From Candidatus Moraniibacteriota bacterium (lineage in GTDB: Bacteria; Patescibacteriota; Minisyncoccia; Moranbacterales; GCA-2747515): a stretch of DNA of 6,965 nt. The stretch spans positions 1 through 6,965 of the forward strand of contig JALVPE010000011.1 of the NCBI GenBank assembly GCA_027031945.1, given 5' to 3'. Below are positions 1-6,341 of this stretch, piece by piece. Position 1 is the stretch's first letter. Every line of letters starts with the position of its first letter. The notes below the pieces were generated by a model, which worked only from the letters and a program-made list of their open reading frames with translations, had not been told where the DNA came from and searched no databases. The position numbers were made by a program, and so were the translations under genes.

Positions 1-2
1 GA

Positions 3-71
3 GAAAAACTCAATGAAAAAGGTTATGAAATCAAAGATATCAATGATCACTTTGAATTAACAAAAAAATAA
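3..71 (+). CDS. 3' end of an unidentified plus-strand gene
   Basis: Reading frame 3 is open from the left edge and ends in TAA at 69-71. It encodes 22 C-terminal residues, with a core reading EKGYEIKDINDHFEL. The mixed charged and hydrophobic composition looks like real protein, and a good terminator follows within 10 bases, both of which support a genuine gene end. The pattern 'L..kGy.i.D....f.l.k' weakly recalls the C-terminus of cysteinyl-tRNA synthetases, but the piece is far too short to assign. It is the only plus-strand gene seen and converges on the minus-strand acp gene. The other plus frames here are either closed early or give lower-complexity, Lys/Met/Ser-rich peptides. Confidence 0.6.
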   Translation, partial: EKLNEKGYEIKDINDHFELTKK

Positions 72-77
72 AAAATT

Positions 78-111
78 AAAATCTCTTACAATATTTATTG
101 CAAGAGATTTT
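78..111. terminator. Bidirectional rho-independent terminator between convergent genes
   Basis: The arms AAAATCTCTT (78-87) and AAGAGATTTT (102-111) pair perfectly over 10 bp. The intervening 14 bases can add four more pairs (89-92 with 97-100) after one mismatch. A T-run follows on the plus strand (108-112), and an A-rich stretch to the left gives a U-tract on the minus strand. The hairpin lies between the plus-strand gene ending at 71 and the minus-strand acp gene ending at 127, so it can stop transcription from both sides. Confidence 0.8.
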
Positions 112-126
112 TAGACCTGCTACTTT

Positions 127-354
127 TTATTTTTTGATATAATCTATAACCGATTGCACGGTCGTAATTTGCTCTGCATCTTCATCAGGAATTTCAATAT
201 CAAATTCCTCTTCAAATGCCATGACTAACTCAACGTTGTCAAGTGAATCTGAGCCTAAATCATCAGCAAAATTTGCCGTTGGCACAACCTTTTCTTCATC
301 AACAGCAAGTTGCTTTACAATAACACTTATAACACGCTCCTCAATACTTTTCAT
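127..354 (-). CDS. acpP: Acyl carrier protein
   Basis: This is a 75-residue acidic protein of normal acyl carrier protein length. The motif DLGSDSLDNVELVMAFEEEF spans residues 32-51. Ser37, within Asp-Ser-Leu, is the expected 4'-phosphopantetheine attachment site, and the strongly acidic helix II after it is the usual docking surface for partner enzymes. In the cytosol such proteins carry growing acyl chains for fatty acid synthesis or donate acyl groups in lipid metabolism. The start at 354 is chosen because the minus strand there reads AAGGAGG, six bases, then ATG. A longer frame from a TTG at 396 would add a Lys/Arg-rich extension across the ribosome binding site and is unlikely. No fab genes lie nearby. 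The gene is a single unit bounded by terminators at 78-111 and 453-480, so its partners must be encoded elsewhere. Confidence 0.95.
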   Translation of the reverse strand: MKSIEERVISVIVKQLAVDEEKVVPTANFADDLGSDSLDNVELVMAFEEEFDIEIPDEDAEQITTVQSVIDYIKK

Positions 355-360
355 TATTTT

Positions 361-367
361 CCTCCTT
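361..367 (-). promoter_or_regulatory. Strong Shine-Dalgarno sequence of acp
   Basis: The minus strand reads AAGGAGG, with six bases before the ATG at 354. It fixes the acp start and is the only strong Shine-Dalgarno sequence in front of a main gene in this window. Confidence 0.85.
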
Positions 368-376
368 CTCTTTATA

Positions 377-393
377 TTTAACTTCTTGTTAAA
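377..393. promoter_or_regulatory. Inverted repeat in the acp leader, possible operator
   Basis: TTTAAC (377-382) and GTTAAA (388-393) form perfect 6-bp arms around five bases, just upstream of the acp ribosome binding site. Minus-strand -10-like hexamers lie at 416-421 (TATAAT) and 396-401 (TATAGT). With the nearer one, transcription would start inside the repeat, which is a typical repressor position. No convincing -35 box accompanies either hexamer. The repeat matches no fatty-acid regulator site that I recognise with confidence; chance in AT-rich DNA is possible. Confidence 0.35.
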
Positions 394-452
394 CAACTAT
401 ATAAAATCATATCAAATTATAACTATTTCGTATATATTAATAATATAGATAA

Positions 453-480
453 AAAATCTTAGGCTATTACCTAAGATTTT
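453..480 (-). terminator. Rho-independent terminator of the ferredoxin gene
   Basis: AAAATCTTAGG (453-463) pairs perfectly with CCTAAGATTTT (470-480), an 11-bp stem with a 6-base loop. On the minus strand it lies 22 bases after the ferredoxin stop and is followed by a run of T from the A-stretch at 451-456. On the plus strand a T-rich stretch also follows, so it could act both ways. It separates the ferredoxin gene from acp. Confidence 0.85.
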
Positions 481-502
481 CTTTCTTGTTTTTAACTATA
501 GT

Positions 503-751
503 TTAATCATTATATCCACTGATTTTAATAATTTGCACAGGACATGAATCTGCTGCTTCCTTATTTGCTTCAAGTGCATCTTCATCAATCTCACCAACCA
601 TAAATTCTTCACCTTTCCACTCAGCTCCCTTCAGTGTTGCTTTGCCGTCCTCTTCACTCATTGACCATTGATCTGGCGCTGCCATTGTACAAGCCCCACA
701 GCCTATACAATCATTTCTCTTGTGACTAACCGTTATTTTATTTGTTCCCAT
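503..751 (-). CDS. Single-cluster [4Fe-4S] ferredoxin
   Basis: This is an 82-residue acidic protein. Cysteines at 15, 18 and 21 form CxxCxxC (CIGCGAC), and a fourth, Cys70, precedes a proline (SCPV). That is the ligand set of a single low-potential [4Fe-4S] cluster. The second half of a two-cluster ferredoxin is absent and replaced by an acidic linker (about residues 30-65). Such proteins are small soluble electron carriers. The gene follows the U32-family gene by 84 bases on the same strand. Because U32 RNA hydroxylases contain an Fe-S cluster, this ferredoxin is a plausible electron donor for that enzyme, although a weak terminator-like hairpin lies between them. The ATG at 751 has no Shine-Dalgarno sequence; its AT-rich context is ATATATTTATG. 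It could instead serve an unrelated redox enzyme, since no such partner is visible apart from the U32 protein. Confidence 0.9.
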   Translation of the reverse strand: MGTNKITVSHKRNDCIGCGACTMAAPDQWSMSEEDGKATLKGAEWKGEEFMVGEIDEDALEANKEAADSCPVQIIKISGYND

Positions 752-785
752 AAATATATAATATTATTTCTTATAAATATATAAT
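750..785. repeat. 13-bp direct repeat overlapping the ferredoxin start
   Basis: ATAAATATATAAT occurs at 750-762 and again at 773-785, a period of 23 bases. On the minus strand each copy reads ATTATATATTTAT, and the copy nearer the gene includes the AT of the ATG start codon. Each copy contains -10-like hexamers, so the pair could provide tandem promoter elements or a binding site. The AT-rich composition raises the chance of coincidence. Confidence 0.5.
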
Positions 786-794
786 AACACAAAA

Positions 795-821
795 TTTATC
801 ATCGTCTACTCTCATGATAAA
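795..821 (-). terminator. Weak terminator-like hairpin after the U32 gene
   Basis: TTTATCAT (795-802) pairs with ATGATAAA (814-821), an 8-bp stem with an 11-base loop, 14 bases past the U32 stop. On the minus strand only TTTT follows, so termination may be partial. Partial read-through would let the ferredoxin gene share the U32 transcript. Confidence 0.4.
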
Positions 822-835
822 AAACTTATTTTTCA

Positions 836-2092
836 TTATTGATATTTTTCTTTTTTCTTTACAATATATAATTTATCATTTATACGCACTCTATCGGAAA
901 CTTCAAAAGTAATTACATCACCTTTTGTAGCGCTTTTAAATTTCTTACCATCCACTCTTAATTCTTTAATTTTTCCATCCAATACGCCAGTAGTTTTACC
1001 AATAAACAAAAATTCATCTCCCTGTTTTATGTTTCCTGTATCAACTTTTATTTCTGCAATATTTACTTTTGGATAATAATGTGTAACTTTTCCTATAAAT
1101 TCTTTTTCATGTGTTGCCCTAGAACCATGTACATCACTATATTCTAAAATTTCCCTACCCAAATAATAATTCCCATGAGATAATTTTCTATTAAATACTT
1201 TTTTTAAATCTACAAAATATTCTTTAATTTTTTCTTTTGTATACACACCATTTTCTATATCTTTCAATGCTTTTTTATAAGTTTTCACAACAGTTGCTAC
1301 ATATTCTGGTGAACGACCTCTACCCTCAATTTTTAATACCTGCACGCCAGCATCCAATACCTCATCCAAAAAATCAATTGTACAAATGTCAGCTGCACTC
1401 ATTACATAATGATTGTCTACCACCAACTCATTTCCGGTATCTACATCGGTAACTTTATATTTTGCACGACAATTCTGTCTACAAGCCCCACGATTTGCAC
1501 TAGAATTATCAGTATAAACACTCATCCAACATCTCCCTGATTGAGCAACACAAAGAGCTCCATGTGCAAAAGCCTCAATTTCCATTTCTCGTCCTTCATT
1601 ACCTTGCAGATTTTCCTCCTTTATTTGTGTATAAATATTTTTAATTTGTTCCAAATTAAGTTCCCTAGCTAACACAACACGGTTTGTAAATTGTGCAAAA
1701 AATTTTACAGTCTCATAATTTGAAATAGAAAACTGCACAGACATGTGCACAGGCATGTCGATTTCATTGCAATAATTTACACAAGCAAAATCAAACGCAA
1801 TTATAGCATCTACTCCATTTTCCTTTGCTGTATCTATAATTTTTCGCATTACAACAACGTCATGATCATAAAGCAGTGTATTTACAACAAGATAAGTTTT
1901 CACACCACTGTCATGTGCGATTTTTGTAATTTCAGCCAGATCACTGATTGTCATATTGTGAGCAGCTTTGGCACGCATATTAAGCTGAGTCACACCAAAG
2001 TATACACTATCAGCCCCAGCATTAATTGCGGCTGCAAGTGATTCAAAACTACCAACAGGTGCCATCACTTCTGCATTTTTTGGATTAATCAT
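836..2092 (-). CDS. Peptidase-U32-family protein, probable RNA (tRNA or rRNA) hydroxylase of TrhP/RlhA type
   Basis: This is a 418-residue protein. The N-terminal TIM-barrel-like U32 domain starts with AEVMAPVGSFESL (residues 7-19) and GADSVYFG (26-33). The U32 signature EAFAHGALCVAQSGRCWMS lies at 173-191. Cys181, Cys188, Cys204 and Cys237 match the expected [4Fe-4S] ligand spacing; Cys208 is extra. KIEGRGRSPEYVA (254-266) is the other conserved block. Residues from about 330 to 415 form the beta-barrel C-terminal domain typical of TrhP (YegQ). Family members once called collagenases are now known as RNA or ubiquinone hydroxylases: TrhP makes 5-hydroxyuridine at tRNA position 34 and RlhA hydroxylates 23S rRNA C2501. 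The length fits TrhP best, but the substrate cannot be fixed from sequence. The start at 2092 puts the usual short lead before the APVGS block; a TTG at 2140 would add a hydrophobic stretch over repeat-rich upstream DNA and is rejected. There is no Shine-Dalgarno sequence. A ferredoxin gene follows. Confidence 0.88.
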   Translation of the reverse strand: MINPKNAEVMAPVGSFESLAAAINAGADSVYFGVTQLNMRAKAAHNMTISDLAEITKIAHDSGVKTYLVVNTLLYDHDVVVMRKIIDTAKENGVDAIIAFDFACVNYCNEIDMPVHMSVQFSISNYETVKFFAQFTNRVVLARELNLEQIKNIYTQIKEENLQGNEGREMEIEAFAHGALCVAQSGRCWMSVYTDNSSANRGACRQNCRAKYKVTDVDTGNELVVDNHYVMSAADICTIDFLDEVLDAGVQVLKIEGRGRSPEYVATVVKTYKKALKDIENGVYTKEKIKEYFVDLKKVFNRKLSHGNYYLGREILEYSDVHGSRATHEKEFIGKVTHYYPKVNIAEIKVDTGNIKQGDEFLFIGKTTGVLDGKIKELRVDGKKFKSATKGDVITFEVSDRVRINDKLYIVKKKEKYQ

Positions 2093-2111
2093 AAATATAT
2101 TTCTATCAAAA

Positions 2112-2152
2112 AGTATCATTAACCATATCAAAAAAATCAAACAAAATCAAAC
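2112..2152 (-). promoter_or_regulatory. Tandem promoter-like elements on a 10-bp duplication upstream of the U32 gene
   Basis: AAAATCAAAC is repeated exactly head-to-tail at 2133-2142 and 2143-2152. On the minus strand each copy carries TTGATT, a -35-like hexamer. The one at 2145-2150 is 17 bases from TATGGT (2122-2127), and the one at 2135-2140 is 17 bases from GATACT (2112-2117). Both -10 candidates match the consensus at only four of six positions. The duplication itself is certain; promoter function is a guess. Confidence 0.35.
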
Positions 2153-2165
2153 AAAAAACAAACTG

Positions 2166-2181
2166 TAGAAATTTCTTTCTA
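2166..2181 (-). terminator. Weak hairpin with GAAA tetraloop after mscS
   Basis: On the minus strand TAGAAA and TTTCTA pair around a GAAA tetraloop, followed by a T-rich stretch (CAGTTTGTTTTTTG). The stem is only 6 bp with one G-C pair, so it is at best a weak terminator of mscS. Confidence 0.35.
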
Positions 2182-2217
2182 TAATTTGCTTTAAAAAATA
2201 CACTAACACAAACTTTG

Positions 2218-3264
2218 CTATCGTTTTTCTGGCACAGCTATTTCTACAGATATGTCACTGAGCATTTTTGCGATCCTAAAATTAATTTCTTGTTGCACAT
2301 CTCTATATAAAGTAAAATCACGAGAATTTATCCTATGATATACTTCGTAAATAAATCCCCATTCTCCAAATTCTTTTAAATGCACACGCACTAACTCCGT
2401 ATCATCCATTTGTTCTATAATTTCTTTAGTTTTTTCTGAAATCAATCGCAACTTTTCACTTGACGTTTCAAAATCTATTACAAAGTTAAATCTTACATTT
2501 CTGTGCTCCATGCGTTTATAATTGTGCACACGTGATGATGTGAGATCTTTATTTGATACAACTAATTCTTCACCTGTACGCGCTTTAATACGTGTTGTTT
2601 TAATTCCAACTCTTTGCACTTCCCCAATATCATCACCAACTTTTATTAAATCACCCGCTTTGAAAGGTTTGTCAAAATAAATAGAAAAAGAAGAAAATAG
2701 GTCAGAAAGAATTTCCTTAAGTGCAAAAGCAATGGCTATACCACCAATACCAACTCCGGCAATAAGCGACGTTACATCAACACCAACATTAGACAAAATC
2801 AAAATAATAGCAAATACCCAAATAACAATTGTCGTAATGGCACTAAGTAATTGAGCTGCACTTTTTGCATGATCATATTCCTCGTCACTACCTAATTTAC
2901 GTGCAGCAAACTCAATGACAATCTGAATTGACCGCGTAAATTGAAATACAATAACTACTATTATAATAACATTAAGAATATTTTGCACAATGCTACTCAG
3001 ATTTAATATATGTAACGTAAAATAAAACGCCAACACAACATATAAACGTGGCCTGATTGATTGCATAAATTCAACTGCTACATCATCTACATCAGTTGAA
3101 GTTTTTTTTGTAAATCGTGCTATACGTGTCATGATAAATTTTTGCAAAACGAACAATACGACAAACACAGCTACAAAATACAAAAGTGCATCTAAATACC
3201 CGGATATAGAATTGCCCCAAATTACATAAGACAAAAATTCATTCTCAAAAAAATTATTTATCAT
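2218..3264 (-). CDS. MscS-family small-conductance mechanosensitive channel
   Basis: This is a 348-residue membrane protein. Hydrophobic segments lie at about 23-45, 72-88, 93-112, 138-158 and 163-182. The last is the pore-lining helix, rich in Gly and Ala (SLIAGVGIGGIAIAFALKEI, 166-185), and leads into the family hallmark SIYFDKPFKAGDLIKV (194-209). The soluble beta domain (about 195-250) and the C-terminal alpha/beta domain (255-345, ending in VEIAVPEKR) are complete. MscS channels open under membrane tension and release solutes during osmotic downshock; others in the family serve more specific ion roles. It has more transmembrane segments than E. coli MscS (three), like many larger family members. 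The ATG at 3264 lacks a Shine-Dalgarno sequence. It ends in TAG, the only TAG stop seen here. Neighbours show no osmotic theme, so it is probably an independent gene. Confidence 0.93.
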   Translation of the reverse strand: MINNFFENEFLSYVIWGNSISGYLDALLYFVAVFVVLFVLQKFIMTRIARFTKKTSTDVDDVAVEFMQSIRPRLYVVLAFYFTLHILNLSSIVQNILNVIIIVVIVFQFTRSIQIVIEFAARKLGSDEEYDHAKSAAQLLSAITTIVIWVFAIILILSNVGVDVTSLIAGVGIGGIAIAFALKEILSDLFSSFSIYFDKPFKAGDLIKVGDDIGEVQRVGIKTTRIKARTGEELVVSNKDLTSSRVHNYKRMEHRNVRFNFVIDFETSSEKLRLISEKTKEIIEQMDDTELVRVHLKEFGEWGFIYEVYHRINSRDFTLYRDVQQEINFRIAKMLSDISVEIAVPEKR

Positions 3265-3271
3265 AAATCTA

Positions 3272-3293
3272 TATACATCTAATTATACATCTA
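3272..3293 (-). promoter_or_regulatory. Direct repeat with TATAAT box upstream of mscS
   Basis: TATACATCTA occurs at 3272-3281 and 3284-3293, a 12-base period. On the minus strand the junction creates TATAAT (3282-3287), a perfect -10 hexamer. Transcription from it would begin about 10 bases before the mscS ATG, giving a very short leader. No good -35 hexamer is found 16-18 bases upstream. Confidence 0.4.
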
Positions 3294-3308
3294 GCATACC
3301 ATAAAAAT

Positions 3309-3330
3309 ATAAAATTTGTAATAATTTTAT
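3309..3330 (-). terminator. AT-only hairpin overlapping the helicase stop codon
   Basis: ATAAAATT (3309-3316) pairs with AATTTTAT (3323-3330) around six bases, and on the minus strand ATTTTTAT follows. The stem has no G-C pairs and covers the TAA at 3327-3329, so it would be a weak terminator; AT-rich chance pairing is a fair alternative. Confidence 0.3.
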
Positions 3331-6311
3331 TTCTTTAAAATATTTAGTAATTTTATGTATTCATCCAAAGACTTATCACCATACTTTTGCTTTATATTTT
3401 GATCTAGGAAATTTCCTGACAGAATATCTTTAGCAAAAATATTAATTTGCTCTTTTAATTGACGCACGTCCTCATCACACACAGATACCACCTCTCTCTC
3501 AAATTCATGTGTCTGTGGATGCGGTTCGATAAAATCAAGCGTACCCTCAGTCATATTATATTGACCATCATTATATGAGTTCAGCAATAATTTATAAAAA
3601 ACAACTTGTCTATTTAATGACTCTTTTTTATCCTTTTGCAATCTACTCCATGGCTTCCCTGTTTTGTAATCAATAACAGATACAGTTCCATCACTTTTTG
3701 TTTCCATTTTATCTATTGCTCCAGTCAACAGGATTTGCTCACCACTGTCCAAATCAAATGGAATAGCCTTAATCTTTTTTTCTACTATAACATCCACACT
3801 AAAAGAATCCTTGTATTTATCATAATACCCAGAAAGAGCTTCGAGACCTCGTCTCTCAATAGAATCATAATACTCTGTGGGTACACGCATTGCAAAAAGT
3901 GTCGTATTAAACGCATCTATCAAAACATCTTTTGGAAGTAATTTCCCCGCCTCATTTGAAAGTAAAAAGAATTTTTCCAATGCTCCATGAAGCACACTAC
4001 CATACAAAAGTGTCTTATTTTGCACACTTGGCAATCGCACAAGATTACGGAAAAAATATAATAGAGGAGAATCAAAATAATTATTAAGTGCTGTTGCCGA
4101 AAGTTGAGTTGAAAGAAATTTATCTCGTATATACTCAAGCGACACGAGTGATGCGACACTTCGTAATCGTGGTGCAAAAAATACTTTTACAGTATCATCT
4201 ACTGTTTGCTCAACATCAATCAAATTTGCATTGAGATCTGAGATAAACAACGACGGCAATTTCTCTCGACCTGCCACGTCATAGTCTGCATACGATATAG
4301 ACAGTGATTGTTTTGCACGAGTTATTGCAACATAAAATAATCTCCGTTCATCTTCAATGTCTCCAGATACTGTGCTAATTGGTAAATCAAACTTTTGATT
4401 TTTTCTTTTTCCTCCCCACAAGCCATTTACTACGTTTGTAATATACACATGCTCAAATTCTAATCCTTTTGAACCATGAGCTGTCATAAGATTTACGCCT
4501 TCCACACTAGCACTACGCACAACATTCATTGATAAATTGTATAATTCAAATGTGTTAATATGTATTATAAAATCTGTAAGTGAGTATCCTTTCTTACTCG
4601 ATGCACTTTCACGTACTTCATCAAATAATCGTTCTAGTTTTTTAAGTAAAAATATATGATCTTCCATCGCAAGTATGGATTCCAAAAAACCACTTTCACT
4701 CACAAATTGTTCAAAAAACTCCAAAAAATTCATATTATGTGCATTTGCCTTTTGCTTTTCAATAAATGTTGCAAATTTCAAAACACTTTCAACATCAATT
4801 ATATCCATTTTTTCTAATTGCTCCTTATTTTGCAATACTTTAAAAAGGGATACCGAGCGCGACAGAGATTTATATTCATCAAGAATAACAAGTACATCCG
4901 ATGTTTTAATTGAAACAATATTTGTAAGCAATACTTTAGACAAAATCATGCTATTGATTGGGTCATTTACCGCCTGCAATAATAATATTAATTTTTGTAT
5001 TTCACTATCATCCAAAATATCTTGTTTTGATGCCACAACAAATGGTATTTTTTTCTTTTCAAAGACTTCTTTTATAAGATTGACATTATTGTGCTCTCGA
5101 TAAAATACAGCAATATCTTCTGGAGACACACCACTTTCAATCTTTTTTTCAACATCATTTGCAATATGTACTAATTCATCTCGATACGTATTGAAATGTT
5201 TTACAGTGATATCAGCTTGCGTATTTTGAAAAGCCGTTAATTCCGTATGTCCTTTATCTCCTTCTCCACTCGTAATCAAGGTGTGTGCCTCATCAAGTAT
5301 TCCTTGTGCGCTACGATAATTATCTTCCAAATGAATAATTTCTGCACTGGGAAATTTCTTCTCAAAATGTAAGAAATTTTCCACACTCGCACCTTGAAAT
5401 CGATAAATTGCTTGTTTATCGTCTCCCACAGTAAACAAATTTGGAGCATCTCCCAAATGTTCCGCCGATGTCAATATATCAATTACACGATTTTGTCCAT
5501 CATTTGTATCTTGATGTTCATCAACTAAGATATACTGATATTGTTCTCTAAGGACGCTTGCAAATTCTTCATCATTTTCCGCCACCGTAACAAATTGCAT
5601 AATCATATCAGTAAAATCATATAACTTCTGTTCTTTCAATGCTTCTTGATACAATTTATAAACTACTTGCAACTCTGTATTTTTTTTAATCGGCTTTAGT
5701 GCATCTGGCTTAAGATCACCTTTTTTGTTTTTCTTGGTATTCCTTTTATAGTATGAACCAGGGTTTGCCAAAATATCATCTTTTTGTATTTTTATCCTAC
5801 TGATAAACTCTTCCGGCGAAATACTTTCTCTTTTGAGATTGTCAATGGCATACAAGATATCTTTAACATAATGGAAATCACTTCCAAATGTTTTTAAAAA
5901 TTCTAAATCACTTTCTTTTAATATTTTTTCAATAATATGAATCTTCTCCACATCTGTAGCAACACGCGAGAAAACAATAGAAGGAAAATAATCAGGATAA
6001 CGAGAAATTTGCTCTTCACAAAAACTATGAAAAGTATAAATATTTGTCCGATAAGCTTCCTCTGCACCTATAAACGTCGAGAGTCGCTCTCTCATTGCAA
6101 CAACTCCAGCATTAGTAAAAGTTAAAGCCAAAATATTTTCTGGATCAATACCAGCACCTGCTTCTTTTAAAATATTGGCAATACGAAGTGTCAAAATCTG
6201 AGTTTTCCCAGTACCTGGACCAGCCACAACAATAACTGGACCCTCAATAGTATCAACAGCTTTTTTTTGCGCTTTATTTAATCGTTTATATTGCTCCTCA
6301 AAATCACCCAT
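3327..6311 (-). CDS. UvrD/Rep-like helicase fused to a C-terminal PD-(D/E)XK (RecB-like) nuclease
   Basis: This is a 994-residue protein. The superfamily 1 helicase motifs are all present: Walker A AGPGTGKT (30-37), LALTFTNAGVVAMRERL (61-77), Walker B ILVDEHQDTN (261-270), VGDDKQAIYRFQGA (295-308), LEDNYRS (328-334), MTAHGSKGLEFEHVY (609-623) and EDERRLFYVAITRAKQ (653-668). The C-terminal nuclease begins at LSATALNNYFDSP (737-749) and contains His775 (GSVLHGALE), Asp867 (GAID), the Asp881-x-Lys883 pair (VIDYKTGK) and Gln902-x3-Tyr906, so it looks catalytically intact. Only two cysteines exist (98 and 945), so the [4Fe-4S] staple of AddB-type nucleases is absent. Residues about 176-215 hold a Lys-rich insertion. 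Such proteins unwind and degrade DNA ends, as AddAB and AdnAB do, in recombinational repair and sometimes in attack on foreign DNA; the exact role here is inferred. No partner nuclease subunit lies adjacent. The ATG at 6311 lacks a Shine-Dalgarno sequence. Confidence 0.93.
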   Translation of the reverse strand: MGDFEEQYKRLNKAQKKAVDTIEGPVIVVAGPGTGKTQILTLRIANILKEAGAGIDPENILALTFTNAGVVAMRERLSTFIGAEEAYRTNIYTFHSFCEEQISRYPDYFPSIVFSRVATDVEKIHIIEKILKESDLEFLKTFGSDFHYVKDILYAIDNLKRESISPEEFISRIKIQKDDILANPGSYYKRNTKKNKKGDLKPDALKPIKKNTELQVVYKLYQEALKEQKLYDFTDMIMQFVTVAENDEEFASVLREQYQYILVDEHQDTNDGQNRVIDILTSAEHLGDAPNLFTVGDDKQAIYRFQGASVENFLHFEKKFPSAEIIHLEDNYRSAQGILDEAHTLITSGEGDKGHTELTAFQNTQADITVKHFNTYRDELVHIANDVEKKIESGVSPEDIAVFYREHNNVNLIKEVFEKKKIPFVVASKQDILDDSEIQKLILLLQAVNDPINSMILSKVLLTNIVSIKTSDVLVILDEYKSLSRSVSLFKVLQNKEQLEKMDIIDVESVLKFATFIEKQKANAHNMNFLEFFEQFVSESGFLESILAMEDHIFLLKKLERLFDEVRESASSKKGYSLTDFIIHINTFELYNLSMNVVRSASVEGVNLMTAHGSKGLEFEHVYITNVVNGLWGGKRKNQKFDLPISTVSGDIEDERRLFYVAITRAKQSLSISYADYDVAGREKLPSLFISDLNANLIDVEQTVDDTVKVFFAPRLRSVASLVSLEYIRDKFLSTQLSATALNNYFDSPLLYFFRNLVRLPSVQNKTLLYGSVLHGALEKFFLLSNEAGKLLPKDVLIDAFNTTLFAMRVPTEYYDSIERRGLEALSGYYDKYKDSFSVDVIVEKKIKAIPFDLDSGEQILLTGAIDKMETKSDGTVSVIDYKTGKPWSRLQKDKKESLNRQVVFYKLLLNSYNDGQYNMTEGTLDFIEPHPQTHEFEREVVSVCDEDVRQLKEQINIFAKDILSGNFLDQNIKQKYGDKSLDEYIKLLNILKK

Positions 6312-6320
6312 ATTTATTAT

Positions 6321-6335
6321 TTATTTTAAAACCAT
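6321..6335 (-). other. Four-codon upstream ORF with a strong Shine-Dalgarno sequence
   Basis: The minus strand reads GGAGG, then ATAA, then ATG at 6335, then GTT TTA AAA and TAA at 6323-6321, encoding M-V-L-K. It is in frame with the helicase ATG at 6311, with nine bases between its stop and that start. The GGAGG overlaps the 3' arm of the REP-like hairpin. It may be a leader minicistron feeding reinitiation, or an accident of the GC-rich element. Confidence 0.3.
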
Positions 6336-6341
6336 TTATCC

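Noticed and set aside
355..396. Longer acyl carrier protein starting at TTG 396
   Set aside because: The extension crosses the strong Shine-Dalgarno sequence at 361-367 and adds a Lys/Arg-rich tail foreign to the family.
221..448. Plus-strand open frame over acp
   Set aside because: It is antisense to a certain gene and low in complexity at its C-terminal part.
836..2092. Reading the U32 protein as a collagenase or peptidase
   Set aside because: The family name is historical; the four-Cys Fe-S pattern and C-terminal barrel match characterised hydroxylases.
2093..2140. Longer U32 protein starting at TTG 2140
   Set aside because: The added residues are hydrophobic and cover repeat-rich, promoter-like DNA; the family normally begins shortly before the APVGS block.
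3920..4177. Minus-strand 85-codon frame inside the helicase gene
   Set aside because: It is an out-of-frame shadow of the intact helicase-nuclease reading frame.
4675..5103. 142-codon plus-strand open frame
   Set aside because: It lies wholly antisense to the helicase gene, whose motifs run through this region, and shows no recognisable protein pattern or ribosome site.
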